Shown: positions 25,505 through 33,924 of the stretch, in pieces
Layout of the letters: each line of letters opens with the position of its first letter
How positions within the stretch are numbered: position 1 is the stretch's first letter
Assembly: GCA_017479205.1 (NCBI GenBank)
Contig: JAFVCN010000017.1
Location: forward strand, 1-56,572
Direction: 5' to 3'
Source of the DNA: Candidatus Saccharimonadota bacterium
GTDB taxonomy: Bacteria > Patescibacteriota > Saccharimonadia > Saccharimonadales > Saccharimonadaceae
Length of the DNA stretch: 56,572 nt
Notes under the pieces: generated by a model
Databases searched by the model: none
The model's input: the letters and a program-made list of their open reading frames with translations, nothing else
Told to the model about the DNA's origin: nothing
Program-made: the position numbers and the translations under genes

Positions 25505-25589
25505 AAAATCGCCCAGATCGGTATTTTCTCGGTTTGAAGCGCTATTATCGATAGAGCGAGAACCGAAAAATGCCGAGATGGACGATTTT
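25505..25589 (-). repeat. 85-bp palindromic element, copy 2 (3' end of rplA)
   Basis: Reverse-orientation copy of the element at 22187-22271 and exactly the same length, with outer AAAATCG/CGATTTT arms. Flanking AACTAATTT/AAATTAGTT extends the stem further. It lies 9 bp beyond the rplA stop, so, like copy 1, it caps the 3' end of a gene. Substitutions relative to copy 1 keep the pairing. Confidence 0.8.
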
Positions 25590-25598
25590 AACGCGAAA

Positions 25599-26540
25599 TT
25601 AGTTATAGAGATTTTCTACTGGAATAGAAGGTCCCATCGTAGTTGTAATAAATACGGACTTAACGTATGCACCCTTGAGCGATGCCGGCTTCTGAGCTTT
25701 AAGAGAATCAAAGAAGACCTGAGCATTTTCAAGTAGGGCTTTCTCGTCAAAGTTAGTTTTACCAATTCCAAGATGGACAAGCGACTGTTTGTCGACACGA
25801 TATTCAACTTTACCAGCCTTAGCTTCTTTAACAGCTTTTTCAATATCGGTTGTAACAGTTCCAGCCTTTGGATTAGGCATTAAGCCTTTTGGACCTAAGA
25901 CACGTGCAAATTTACCAAGTTTTGGCATAAACTGTGGAGTCGAAATAAGAACGTCGAAATCAATCGAGCCTTTTTCAAGACGCTTTAAGAACTCGTCATC
26001 TTCCGCAATATCTGCGCCAGCTTCTTTTGCTTTTTTCGCTTCATCAAGCGGAGCAAAAACTGCAACACGAACGGTTTTACCGTTTCCGTTCGGAAGAACG
26101 ACAGTAGTACGAATATTCTGATCAGCCTGACGTGGATCAACACCTAAACGAACATGAACTTCAACAGTTGCATCAAATTTAGCTGGGTTAGTTTCAACCG
26201 CAAGTTTAAGCGCATCTTCAAGTTTATAAACTTTTGTACGGTCAATTTTCTTGTAGGCTTCCTGGTATTTTTTACCACGGCGCTCTAGAACTGGGCGAAC
26301 TTTTGGAGCTTCACCTTTTGGCTTATTTTCAGCTTCAGCAGCTTTAGTTTCAGCTTTACGAGCCTGGCGCTCCTCTTCAGCTTTAACTTCTTCAATGTGT
26401 TTTTTAGATTTTTTACCAGATTTAGCGAATTTCTCTTCCGCTTCTTCGGTTTTAACTTCAGTAGTTTCTTCTACTGGAGCTTCAACTGTCTCTTTAACTT
26501 CTTCGACAGCTTCAAGTTTGGCTTCTTCAGCTTTAGCCAT
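25599..26540 (-). CDS. rplA: Ribosomal protein uL1 with a long charged N-terminal extension
   Basis: Binds the 23S L1 stalk and helps release deacylated tRNA. The conserved L1 fold starts near residue 90 (KYQEAYKKIDRTKVYKLEDAL) and includes MPKLGKFARVLGPKGLMPNPKAGT, the family signature, and a C-terminal KSVFITTTMGPSIPV. The first ~85 residues are a low-complexity Ala/Glu/Lys extension, absent from most L1 proteins, giving 313 aa instead of ~230. The gene stands alone: rplK, its usual upstream partner, is not adjacent, and the upstream neighbour gtrA is divergent. The 3' end is capped by the palindromic repeat. Confidence 0.94.
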   Translation of the reverse strand: MAKAEEAKLEAVEEVKETVEAPVEETTEVKTEEAEEKFAKSGKKSKKHIEEVKAEEERQARKAETKAAEAENKPKGEAPKVRPVLERRGKKYQEAYKKIDRTKVYKLEDALKLAVETNPAKFDATVEVHVRLGVDPRQADQNIRTTVVLPNGNGKTVRVAVFAPLDEAKKAKEAGADIAEDDEFLKRLEKGSIDFDVLISTPQFMPKLGKFARVLGPKGLMPNPKAGTVTTDIEKAVKEAKAGKVEYRVDKQSLVHLGIGKTNFDEKALLENAQVFFDSLKAQKPASLKGAYVKSVFITTTMGPSIPVENLYN

Positions 26541-26551
26541 AAATTCCTTTC

Positions 26552-26635
26552 TGTGGTAATAACGGGGGTATTTCCCTCTCCCAACAAATTAATTATCTAT
26601 ACTTTCATTATATCATATTTTTCATTTTTTGTACA
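26552..26635 (-). promoter_or_regulatory. Promoter and possible autoregulatory leader of rplA
   Basis: Minus strand: TGTACA (26630-26635), 17 bp, TATAAT (26607-26612). The ~60-nt leader contains TTGGGAG followed closely by GGAAATACCCCC. In 23S rRNA the L1 site has GGGAG opposite GAAATACC, so the leader may mimic that site and allow L1 feedback. The inner stem of the rRNA site is missing here, which weakens the case. Confidence 0.4.
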
Positions 26636-26680
26636 GACCGCCTATCTACTCAAGAACCTATGTATGGTATAATAATGTAT

Positions 26681-27133
26681 ATGTTTAAGAAATTTTTAGC
26701 TTTATACAAAAAGTATGAAGAAATTATCAACTATCTTATTGTCGGAGTTCTCGGCACAGCCGTCAGTATCGCTACTTATTGGCTCTTCGAGCTAATCACT
26801 TTTTCGATTTTTAATGATAAAAATGTTTCGATTATTATTGGAAATACGCTCTCTTGGGTTATCGTTGTAATCTTTCTTTATTTTCTAAATCGAAAATATG
26901 TCTTTAAGTCAAAATCAAAAGAGATTTTTAAAGAGTTTATCTCCTTTACGCTTGGGCGAGTTTTTACATTATTTCTTGAAACGATTGTAATTTTTATTGT
27001 CGTTTCGGTCTTTTCTGGAAGCGATCTCATCGGAAAAGTTTTAGGACAAATTATCGTAATTATCACAAACTATATTCTCTCAAAATTTGTTATTTTCAAG
27101 AAAAAGCCCCGGAAAAATAGTTCCGAAGCTTAG
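26681..27133 (+). CDS. GtrA-family membrane protein
   Basis: A 150-aa protein with four hydrophobic helices (about 18-40, 45-70, 85-105, 115-135 of the open frame) and the family's NYLIVGVLGTAVSIATYWLFE opening and NRKYVFKS loop. GtrA proteins are thought to flip or assist polyprenyl-phosphate-linked glucose in O-antigen or wall-glycan modification. The start at 26681 is chosen because TGG-TATAAT (26668-26673) ends 7 nt before it, as in other leaderless genes here; the longer frame would begin inside the promoter. Confidence 0.84.
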   Translation: MFKKFLALYKKYEEIINYLIVGVLGTAVSIATYWLFELITFSIFNDKNVSIIIGNTLSWVIVVIFLYFLNRKYVFKSKSKEIFKEFISFTLGRVFTLFLETIVIFIVVSVFSGSDLIGKVLGQIIVIITNYILSKFVIFKKKPRKNSSEA

Positions 27134-27192
27134 TATTTTTACGAATATTCATTATAATGACATATTTTATAGAAAAAGTCAAGATTTACCTC

Positions 27193-27221
27193 TTGCAAGT
27201 TGGTAGAGTTTGTGATAGAAT
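27193..27221 (+). promoter_or_regulatory. Promoter of tRNA-Pro
   Basis: TTGCAA (27193-27198), 17-bp spacer, TAGAAT (27216-27221). The start site falls within a few bases of the mature tRNA 5' end, so there is almost no leader, unlike tRNA-Lys and tRNA-Gly. Confidence 0.75.
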
Positions 27222-27229
27222 AACTCTAT

Positions 27230-27305
27230 CGGGGCGTAGCGCAGTTGGTAGCGCACGCGGTTTGGGACCGTGAGGTCGCAAGTTCGAGTCTTGTCGCCCC
27301 GACCA
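27230..27305 (+). tRNA. tRNA-Pro (anticodon TGG)
   Basis: A 76-nt cloverleaf, CCA encoded. It begins with C as bacterial tRNA-Pro does. Acceptor CGGGGCG/CGCCCCG; anticodon stem CGCGG/CCGTG with loop TTTGGGA, anticodon TGG; T-loop TTCGAGT; discriminator A. Confidence 0.97.
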
Positions 27306-27320
27306 CGCGAGGAGATTACA

Positions 27321-27346
27321 AAAAAGAGAGCTTGCTCTCATTTTTT
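27321..27346 (+). terminator. Terminator after tRNA-Pro
   Basis: A-tract, hairpin GAGAG-CTTG-CTCTC, then six T (27341-27346), 20 bp beyond the tRNA. Confidence 0.85.
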
Positions 27347-27474
27347 GTGGTCGACGACGCGTGGAAAGACTTTTGCGAAGCAAAAGGCTTACCACATAGT
27401 CCGCCGATTTCGTGGAAAGCCCGCCGCCGAGGAAAAGTTTACTTTCTTACGAACGGAAAAATAGCTCCCCCATT
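27347..27474. other. Non-coding stretch with two hairpins
   Basis: Lies between two terminators. It folds into GTGGAAAG-CTTTTGC/GCAAAAG-CTT-CCAC and TTCGT-GAAAG/CTTTC-ACGAA type stems, with a GC-rich loop in the second. An open frame running through tRNA-Pro covers it but has no protein-like features. No promoter is apparent. It may be a decayed sequence or a short RNA. Confidence 0.3.
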
Positions 27475-27502
27475 AAAAAGCGCCCGTACTTGGGCGCTTT
27501 TT
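27475..27502 (-). terminator. Bidirectional terminator after the 27.5-28.5 kb gene pair
   Basis: Near-perfect palindrome AAAAAGCGCCC/GGGCGCTTTTT separated by six bases. It can terminate either strand; on the minus strand it follows the 97-aa gene by 6 bp. Confidence 0.85.
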
Positions 27503-27508
27503 GAAGCC

Positions 27509-27802
27509 TTATCTTCGGTATTTCTCTTCTAACTCCATTATGGCTTTTGAGATTAAACTCTCATCTACGCCGTCAACGGCTTCGATAAAAATTTCTCCCG
27601 TACGCTCATCCATATAGACCACATACGTACAGCCAGTAATCGGATAGATAAATTTCCCATGACTCTTTGCGGACGGTTTCATAAATGATATTGATGTAGT
27701 ATCAATCTTTCCATCCGTCTTAAATCTGGTATTATCCGAAATCTCGATTGAAGTCGAGAATCCGAAAATCCTGCTTCTTTTAACATTTTTTAATGTACTC
27801 AT
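27509..27802 (-). CDS. Hypothetical protein (97 aa)
   Basis: Not recognised. A soluble, mostly beta-looking protein with a basic N-terminus (MSTLKNVKRSRIFGFS) and an acidic helical C-terminus (VDESLISKAIMELEEKYRR). AGGAGGT with ideal spacing precedes the ATG, a much stronger ribosome site than most genes here. It lies 15 bp after the 215-aa gene and is surely co-transcribed with it. Confidence 0.6.
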   Translation of the reverse strand: MSTLKNVKRSRIFGFSTSIEISDNTRFKTDGKIDTTSISFMKPSAKSHGKFIYPITGCTYVVYMDERTGEIFIEAVDGVDESLISKAIMELEEKYRR

Positions 27803-27817
27803 TTTTTACCTCCTAAG

Positions 27818-28465
27818 TCACCAGCAGCACTGCCGTTGTCTTAAACGATCGTCATAACTACCATTACCATCATCTTCTTCCTTTTCTTCCATATCCATAA
27901 TACCAAATAAATCATCCACGACGAACTTTACTAACGACAATCCCGGAGAGTCTTCGACTTCCGTAAAATACGTATGGTCGTAAGCCCTCTGCAACTCCAG
28001 GTCGTCAGGTCGAAGGTTTGCAATCGCCGCAACCATAGCAAAATAGACAATCTTCTGAAAGCCAAATTCGCCATTATCAACGAAAAACGCGATTAAGAAC
28101 CTCTTTTCGTTATCGGCATTCAGCCGAACGATGTACGGCGCATTATTAAGATAAACAATCGCCGTCCCATTATCTCTGGAATAAGTCGCAGCCTCATTCA
28201 GTTCCCACTCCGCAAGCTTACGACTGTCGCAGTTTTGCCCGGCAAACCCCCGTTTCTTTCCTTTTGGGAATTCAAATTCTAAAATCTTAGACGGCTTTTC
28301 TTCTCCGTTTTGGATTTCAAGAATAAAAGTTCCCTTTTCAGGATAGTTTTCATGCTCAAAAATTCGCTCTAAAACCTGTAAAATCTGCCCGATTTCTACA
28401 GCTGAAAGCTCGTTTCCAGGATAACACCTGAAGTTTTTTAATTTCGATACAAATCCATTACTCAT
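27818..28465 (-). CDS. Hypothetical protein (215 aa)
   Basis: Not recognised. No signal peptide or membrane segment. It has a mixed alpha/beta core (TFILEIQNGEEKPSKILEFEF, then KRFLIAFFVDNGEFGFQKIVYFAMVAAIANL) and an acidic tail ending DDRLRQRQCCW. The open frame extends 20 codons upstream, but AGGAGGG five bases before the ATG at 28463-28465 fixes the start. It is the first gene of a two-gene unit beside tuf. Confidence 0.6.
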   Translation of the reverse strand: MSNGFVSKLKNFRCYPGNELSAVEIGQILQVLERIFEHENYPEKGTFILEIQNGEEKPSKILEFEFPKGKKRGFAGQNCDSRKLAEWELNEAATYSRDNGTAIVYLNNAPYIVRLNADNEKRFLIAFFVDNGEFGFQKIVYFAMVAAIANLRPDDLELQRAYDHTYFTEVEDSPGLSLVKFVVDDLFGIMDMEEKEEDDGNGSYDDRLRQRQCCW

Positions 28466-28532
28466 AATAGCCCTCCTATCTGTATCTAAGTGAAATGTGC
28501 GTAAAAAGACGCTAATCAGCGCCAATACCTAT

Positions 28533-28561
28533 ATTATATCATATTTTAAGCAAAAACGCAA
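28533..28561 (-). promoter_or_regulatory. Promoter of the 215-aa/97-aa gene pair
   Basis: Minus strand: TTGCGT (28556-28561), 17 bp, TATAAT (28533-28538), with an extended TGA before the -10. It gives a ~60-nt leader. Confidence 0.55.
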
Positions 28562-28581
28562 TAATACCAGCTCAGCGACAC

Positions 28582-28610
28582 AAAAAATCACCCCTAAGAT
28601 AAGGGGTGAT
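28582..28610 (-). terminator. Terminator after tuf
   Basis: Minus strand hairpin ATCACCCCT/AGGGGTGAT with a six-base loop, then six T; 32 bp after the tuf stop. Confidence 0.88.
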
Positions 28611-28641
28611 TCTCCAAATAAGCTAGCGCTTTCTGCTTCGC

Positions 28642-29826
28642 TTATTTGATGATGCTTGTAATAACACCAGAACCAACTGTTCTACCGCCTTCACGAATAG
28701 CGAAGCGGTCGTTGTTATTCATAGCGATTGGAGCAAGGAGTTTAACCTTGAAGGTTACTGTATCGCCAGGCATGACGATTTCCTTATCTGCAGGAAGCTC
28801 AACTTCGCCGGTAACATCAGTAGTACGGAAGTAGAACTGAGGCTTGTAACCCTTTGAGAACGGCGTGTGACGTCCACCTTCCTCTTTCTTAAGAACATAA
28901 ACCTGTCCCTCGAATTCGGTATGTGGGGTAATCGAACCAGGAGCAGCGATAACCTGACCACGTTCAATCTGATCACGCTCGATACCACGAAGGAGAAGAC
29001 CAGCGTTATCACCAGCCTGACCCTGATCAAGAGTTTTGTGGAAGGCTTCAATACCAGTAACAACAGATTTCTGTGTGTCACGAAGACCAACGATTTCAAC
29101 TTAGTCGTTAATCTTAACAACACCCTGCTCGATACGACCAGTAGCAACAGTACCACGGCCTTTAATTGAGAAGACATCCTCTATTGGCATTAGGAATGGC
29201 TTATCAAGATCGTGTTCAGGAATGTCAAAGTATTCATCCATAGCTTTAACGAGATCCATGATAGCCTGTTCATTTTCAGGATCGCCCTCAAGAGCTTTAG
29301 TAGCAGAACCCTTGATGATAGGAGCGTTGTCACCATCGAAGCCGTATTTGTTAAGAAGTTCACGGACATCCATCTCGACGAGCTCAACGAGTTCAGGATC
29401 AGCAAGATCCATCTTGTTTAAGAAGACGATAATCTTTGGAACGTTAACCTGGTGAGCAAGAAGGACGTGTTCACGAGTCTGTGGAAGCGGACCATCGTTC
29501 GCAGCAACGACAAGGATAGCACCATCAATCTGCGCAGCACCGGTAATCATGTTTTTAATGTAGTCAGCGTGCCCTGGCATATCAACGTGAGCATAGTGAC
29601 GTTTTTCAGATTCATACTCCTGGTGGGAAGTAGCGATAGTAATACCGCGAGCTTTCTCTTCTGGAGCGTTATCGATCTGGTCGTAAGCAACAGCTTTGTT
29701 AACTTCCGAAGGGAGTTTTTTAGCGAGAACGTTAGTAATCGCAGCGGTAAGGGTAGTCTTACCGTGGTCAACGTGGCCCATAGTACCAACGTTAATGTGT
29801 GGTTTGGAACGGTCAAAATCTGCCAT
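28642..29826 (-). CDS. tuf: Elongation factor Tu, reading frame interrupted by an in-frame TAA
   Basis: EF-Tu delivers aminoacyl-tRNA to the ribosome. The N-terminal G domain is intact ([11 protein letters not shown]-loop, [15 protein letters not shown]), then the start of domain 2 ([19 protein letters not shown]). At 29101-29103 the codon is TAA where EF-Tu normally has Glu (D-E-V-E-I-V-G). Beyond it the same frame continues without error through the rest of domain 2 and domain 3 to [11 protein letters not shown], total 394 codons plus stop, the normal size. GAA to TAA is one base change. AAGGAG precedes the ATG. A sequencing error or local mutation is likelier than a truly split EF-Tu. Confidence 0.9.
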
Positions 29827-29901
29827 TCTTATTATTTCTCCTTATTATTATTTATCTTGATAGCACTAATATTAAACCAGCTTCAAGACCTGATACCTAC
29901 T

Positions 29902-29930
29902 ATTTTATCTTAAAAATCTACGTTTGTAAA
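29902..29930 (-). promoter_or_regulatory. Promoter of tuf
   Basis: Minus strand: TTTACA (29925-29930), 17 bp, TAAAAT (29902-29907). A terminator separates it from fusA, so tuf has its own unit. Confidence 0.7.
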
Positions 29931-29942
29931 GAGTAAAAACAT

Positions 29943-29970
29943 AAAAAATCCCCCATTTTAGGGGGATTTT
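29943..29970 (-). terminator. Terminator after fusA
   Basis: Minus strand hairpin AAATCCCCC/GGGGGATTT followed by a T tract, 5 bp after the fusA stop. Confidence 0.88.
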
Positions 29971-29974
29971 AAGA

Positions 29975-32074
29975 TTATTCTTTCGAAGCACGCTTCTCTA
30001 TAATCTCTTGTGCTACGTTAGGTGGAACTTCCTCGTAAGCGAAGAGCTCCATTGTCGAAGCAGCACGACCTTGTGTCATACCACGAAGATCGCCAGTATA
30101 GCCAAAGAGGTTTGCGAGCGGGCAGAAAGCCTTAATTAGCTTTGCGCCGCCTTGAAGATCTTCCATCTCATCAATACGACCACGACGAGAGTTAATGTCG
30201 CCGATAACGTCGCCCATGAACTCTTCAGGAGTTGTAATCTCAAGTTTCATAACTGGCTCGAGTAGAACTGGGTTTGCTTTCTTAATACCTTCACGAGTTG
30301 CAAGGCTACCTGCAAGTTTGAAGGCTAGCTCGGATGAGTCAACATCGTGGTAAGAACCGTCATAGAGAGTTGCCTTAACGTCAACTACTGGATATCCAGC
30401 GATAACGCCGCCAGCGAGAGTTTCCTCAACACCTTGCTGAACTGGTTTGCGATATTCCTGAGGAACGACACCACCCTTAATCTGGTCGATAAACTCAAAG
30501 CCTTTACCAGCTTCGTTCGGCTCAAATTTAATCCAAACGTCACCATACTGACCACGACCACCAGACTGTTTAATATGTTTACCTTGCGCCTCAGCAGTAC
30601 CGCGGATAGTTTCACGATAAGCAACCTGTGGAGCACCAGTATTAGCCTCAACACCATGTTCCTTATTTAGACGGTCGATAATAATCTCAAGATGGAGCTC
30701 GCCCATACCAGAGATAATTGTCTGTCCAGTTTCCTCATCAGTATGAACACGGAAAGTCGGATCTTCTTCAGCAAGTTTCGAAAGACCAATACCCATTTTC
30801 TCCTGGTCAGCCTTAGTTTTTGGCTCAACCGCAATCGATACTGGAGGTTCTGGGAATTCAATCGACTCAAGATGAATCGGATGAGTTGGATCACAGAGAG
30901 TTGTACCGGTCGTAGTATCTTTAAGTCCAACTACCGCCGCAATATCGCCAGCTGAAACTTCTGAAATTTCTTCGCGTTTATCAGCAAACATACGGACGAT
31001 ACGACCAACACGCTCCTTATTTCCAGTTGTAGCGTTTAAGACGTAAGAACCAGTTTTAAGAACACCAGCATAGACGCGGATGAAGATTAATTTTCCGACG
31101 AACGGATCGGTTGCAATCTTAAATGCGAGCGCTGTAAGAGGTTCTTTGTCGTCAGCTTTACGAACAATCTGGTCGCCAGTTTTCGGATCAGTACCGACAG
31201 TCTGTCCCTGATCACGATCAAGCGGGGATGGAAGATAGTCGGCCATAAGGTCAAGCACCTTCTCAACAATCACGCCACGGCCATCGCCACCAGTAACTAG
31301 GAAGAAATCGCCATCAAGCACGCGTTTTCGAAGCGCAGCTTTAAGCTCAACTTCCGAAATCGCCTCTTCGCCCTGGTTAAAGTATTTCTCCATTAAAGCT
31401 TCATCAGCCTGAACCGCCTCTTCGACGAGCATTGAGCGATAGTTTTTAGCTTTCTCGAGCATATCGGCTGGGATTTCGCCAACAGTAAGCTCGTGATCGG
31501 CGTAATCTTTATAGGTATAAGCCTTCATGTCGATTAGGTCGACAACACCACAGATATCTTTCTCAAATCCAATTGGAAGATGAATTGCGAAAGCGTTTTT
31601 CGAAAGGCGCTTATGAATCGATTCAAGAGATTTATAGAAATCGCCACCGATCTGATTAATTTTATTAACAAAACAGATACGAGGAACGCCGTATTTAGTC
31701 GCCTGGCGCCAAACAGTTTCAGACTGTGCCTCGACACCCATCTTACCATCGAAGACTACTACCGCGCCATCAAGAACACGGAGCGAACGCTCAACTTCAG
31801 CAGTAAAGTCGATGTGGCCCGGGGTATCAATAATATTAATCTGATGACCTTTCCAGTAAGCAGTCACCGCCGCGGAAGTAATCGTAATACCGCGCTCTTT
31901 TTCCTGCTCCATCCAGTCGGTTGTTGCGCCACCAGTATCGCCTTTAACAAGGTCAATTTTATGTTTTAAACCGGTTCGGTAAAGAATCGCCTCAGAAGTC
32001 GTCGTTTTTCCAGCGTCAATATGAGCGATAATACCGATATTTCGGAACTTTGATAGATCCTTAATTTCAGCCAT
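29975..32074 (-). CDS. fusA: Elongation factor G
   Basis: GTPase that translocates tRNA and mRNA on the ribosome. 699 aa, normal length. The P-loop is AHIDAGKTT; switch and effector segments are [17 protein letters not shown] and DTPGHIDF; the [10 protein letters not shown] region carries the NKxD-equivalent. Domains II-V follow, with [11 protein letters not shown] in domain III and the conserved C-terminal [18 protein letters not shown] precedes the ATG. It is not linked to rpsL/rpsG; it is a single-gene unit with its own promoter and a ~100-nt leader containing a GTAGGC/GCCTA hairpin. Confidence 0.96.
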   Translation of the reverse strand: MAEIKDLSKFRNIGIIAHIDAGKTTTSEAILYRTGLKHKIDLVKGDTGGATTDWMEQEKERGITITSAAVTAYWKGHQINIIDTPGHIDFTAEVERSLRVLDGAVVVFDGKMGVEAQSETVWRQATKYGVPRICFVNKINQIGGDFYKSLESIHKRLSKNAFAIHLPIGFEKDICGVVDLIDMKAYTYKDYADHELTVGEIPADMLEKAKNYRSMLVEEAVQADEALMEKYFNQGEEAISEVELKAALRKRVLDGDFFLVTGGDGRGVIVEKVLDLMADYLPSPLDRDQGQTVGTDPKTGDQIVRKADDKEPLTALAFKIATDPFVGKLIFIRVYAGVLKTGSYVLNATTGNKERVGRIVRMFADKREEISEVSAGDIAAVVGLKDTTTGTTLCDPTHPIHLESIEFPEPPVSIAVEPKTKADQEKMGIGLSKLAEEDPTFRVHTDEETGQTIISGMGELHLEIIIDRLNKEHGVEANTGAPQVAYRETIRGTAEAQGKHIKQSGGRGQYGDVWIKFEPNEAGKGFEFIDQIKGGVVPQEYRKPVQQGVEETLAGGVIAGYPVVDVKATLYDGSYHDVDSSELAFKLAGSLATREGIKKANPVLLEPVMKLEITTPEEFMGDVIGDINSRRGRIDEMEDLQGGAKLIKAFCPLANLFGYTGDLRGMTQGRAASTMELFAYEEVPPNVAQEIIEKRASKE

Positions 32075-32182
32075 ATTTTTCCTTATATTAGTTATTATTT
32101 ATGTCTTCGTTCTTAGGCTTCGCGATTGCCTACGAACATACCTTTTTAGTGCTCCACACAAAAAGTTTAAGACCTTGAGATA

Positions 32183-32211
32183 ATCTTAACACATTTTTAT
32201 AAGTTTCACAA
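32183..32211 (-). promoter_or_regulatory. Promoter of fusA
   Basis: Minus strand: TTGTGA (32206-32211), 17 bp, TAAGAT (32183-32188). Confidence 0.65.
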
Positions 32212-32213
32212 GA

Positions 32214-32246
32214 TAAAAAATACCCCAGTTCCTACTGGAACTAGGG
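32214..32246 (-). terminator. Terminator after the 126-aa orphan gene
   Basis: Minus strand hairpin AGTTCC-AGTA-GGAACT, flanked by CCCT/GGGG pairing, followed by six T; 13 bp after the stop. Confidence 0.85.
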
Positions 32247-32258
32247 ATGCGCGACTCT

Positions 32259-32639
32259 TTAGTCAATAACCTGATGGACGATATTGTCCGGATCGAATTC
32301 TCTGTACAGGCTCTTACTAGCCGGAAAAACTCTTAACAACTCCCCGCTAGAGGTCCTGCGCGTTCGACTCTCAATAGTAACAATATCTTTTTCATTCCTA
32401 CCTTTTGAACGGTTCCGAATCCTCACAAAATTATTTAATCTCTGCTCAGCCGAAGTTAAGCTATCATAATAGCTGTCTTCAACTAAAATTGCTTTGATTG
32501 AAATATTTTTCGGATATTCCATAATTCGATCAATCGGAAAAAGTTCGATTAAACAGCCTTCACTGTTATAAGTAACGACTTTTTCCCTCGTCAGATTCAG
32601 AACTAAACAAGTTTCCTGATAACTATCTTTTTGTACCAT
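32259..32639 (-). CDS. Hypothetical protein (126 aa, or 151 aa from an upstream start)
   Basis: Not recognised. A soluble, basic, beta-rich N-terminal part (CLVLNLTREKVVTYNSEGCLIELFP) and an Arg-rich C-terminal half. AGGAGGAG eight bases before the ATG at 32637-32639 favours this start. An in-frame ATG at 32712-32714 lies 6 nt after TGG-TATAGT and would give a leaderless 151-aa form (extra MDRRTGGFSYSEEH...); both may be used. Like the pair at 27.5-28.5 kb it has an unusually strong ribosome site. Confidence 0.55.
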   Translation of the reverse strand: MVQKDSYQETCLVLNLTREKVVTYNSEGCLIELFPIDRIMEYPKNISIKAILVEDSYYDSLTSAEQRLNNFVRIRNRSKGRNEKDIVTIESRTRRTSSGELLRVFPASKSLYREFDPDNIVHQVID

Positions 32640-32720
32640 GCTTCTTCTCCTCCTGTTCTCTGTCGCGAAAATGTGCTCCTCTGAATAAGAAAAACCACCT
32701 GTCCTCCTATCCATCTCTCT

Positions 32721-32749
32721 ACTATACCATATTTTTAACTAAAACTCAA
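32721..32749 (-). promoter_or_regulatory. Promoter of the 126-aa orphan gene
   Basis: Minus strand: TTGAGT (32744-32749), 17 bp, TATAGT (32721-32726), with extended TGG. It overlaps the 3' end of the upstream cation exporter region. Confidence 0.6.
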
Positions 32750-32752
32750 TGG

Positions 32753-33856
32753 CTAGTCCGAGAAGTCTGTATCCGCTACGACATTAACTGTATATTTAGG
32801 ATGCTTCTTTTCGATAATCGTTTTAATCTCATCAATAATCTTCGAAACGTCTTTTTCTTTAAAATCAAAGACGAGATCGAAGCTAATTAGTTTTTTGTCA
32901 GAATCAACATAATAGCCGTGCATCTGTAAAACTCCTGGATATTTTTTGATCAATTTCTCGATTTCCTTTTTTATCTCGGCATATTCCGTCTTCTCCGTAT
33001 TCGCCGCATAAATCCCAATCGTTAAAATTACACCAAAATCATTAAAAATCTTCTCTGAAATCTTACGTGTTAAGAGATGAATTTCGCGAGCCGTCAGCCT
33101 ATCTTCAACCTCAATATGAATACTACCGATCATTCGCTCTGGTCCGTATTTATGAAGCGTTAAATCATAGGCTCCCAGGACTTCCTTATTTTTTGAAACA
33201 GCCTTTTTAATTTTAAACGCAAGGTCCGAGTCAATTCTTTCGCCGATAATATGTGAAATACTATCCGTAGCAATCTCAATCGCAGTTTTAATCACAAAAG
33301 CAGAAATAATTAGACCGAGCCAACCATCTATCGTAATATTAAAGATAAAGGTAATTAACGCCCCGGCGAGCGTCGCAGTCGAAATCGCCACATCAAACAA
33401 TGCATCCGAGCCGCTCGCAACAAGCGAATCCGAGTTTAGAGCTTCTCCTCGCTTCTTTACGAATCGACCAAGGAAGAATTTTACAAAGATACCTGCTGTA
33501 ATAATAATTAACATTGGAACATCGAAAGATGCCAGTTCCGGCTCAACGATTTTCTGCACTGATTCGATTAAAAGCGAAGCACCAGTTACAAAGATAATCA
33601 GCCCAACCACAAGAGCCGAAACATGTTCAATCTTCCCATAGCCGTAAGGATGTTTCTTATCTGGCTTCTTTCCCGCCAGCAGCATCCCAACAATTGTCAC
33701 AATACTTGAAATCGCATCAGAAAGGTTATTAAGGGCATCCGAGATAATCGAAATCGAGCCAGAAACTAGCCCAACAAAGGCTTTAAAAGCCACCAAAACG
33801 AGGTTTGTAACTACGCCGATTAAGCTTACCTTTATTACCTGTTTTACTCTATTCAT
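32753..33856 (-). CDS. Cation diffusion facilitator (CDF) exporter, possibly Mn/Fe type
   Basis: A 367-aa divalent-metal/proton antiporter with six TM helices (residues ~8-205) and a cytoplasmic ferredoxin-like domain, plus an extra ~75 residues at the end. The transport site has D40-x3-N44 in TM2 and D151-x3-D155 in TM5. Zinc CDFs carry His at the position of D151, while a DxxxD there is seen in Mn and some Fe exporters, so Mn or Fe is the better guess. HPYGYGKIEH (69-78) is the standard loop. It appears leaderless: TGT-TATAAT (33863-33868) lies 6 nt before the ATG. Confidence 0.87.
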   Translation of the reverse strand: MNRVKQVIKVSLIGVVTNLVLVAFKAFVGLVSGSISIISDALNNLSDAISSIVTIVGMLLAGKKPDKKHPYGYGKIEHVSALVVGLIIFVTGASLLIESVQKIVEPELASFDVPMLIIITAGIFVKFFLGRFVKKRGEALNSDSLVASGSDALFDVAISTATLAGALITFIFNITIDGWLGLIISAFVIKTAIEIATDSISHIIGERIDSDLAFKIKKAVSKNKEVLGAYDLTLHKYGPERMIGSIHIEVEDRLTAREIHLLTRKISEKIFNDFGVILTIGIYAANTEKTEYAEIKKEIEKLIKKYPGVLQMHGYYVDSDKKLISFDLVFDFKEKDVSKIIDEIKTIIEKKHPKYTVNVVADTDFSD

Positions 33857-33881
33857 TGTCTAATTATAACATAAAAAGTAT

Positions 33882-33913
33882 AAAAATAAGACCTCAAAGG
33901 AGGTCTTATTTTT
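33882..33913 (-). terminator. Terminator between the silent pilin-like gene and the CDF gene
   Basis: Palindrome AAATAAGACCTC/GAGGTCTTATTT with a four-base loop and a T-rich 3' side on the minus strand. Confidence 0.85.
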
Positions 33914-33924
33914 AGCCTACTTAA

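Noticed and set aside
27245-27532. A 95-codon plus-strand open frame running through tRNA-Pro
   Set aside because: It overlaps the whole tRNA, its terminator and the next terminator, has no ribosome site, and its translation has no protein-like pattern.
28642-29826. Alternative genetic code as explanation for the tuf interruption
   Set aside because: The interrupting codon is TAA, which ends many other genes here, and no in-frame TGA needs to be read as glycine, so a reassigned code does not fit.
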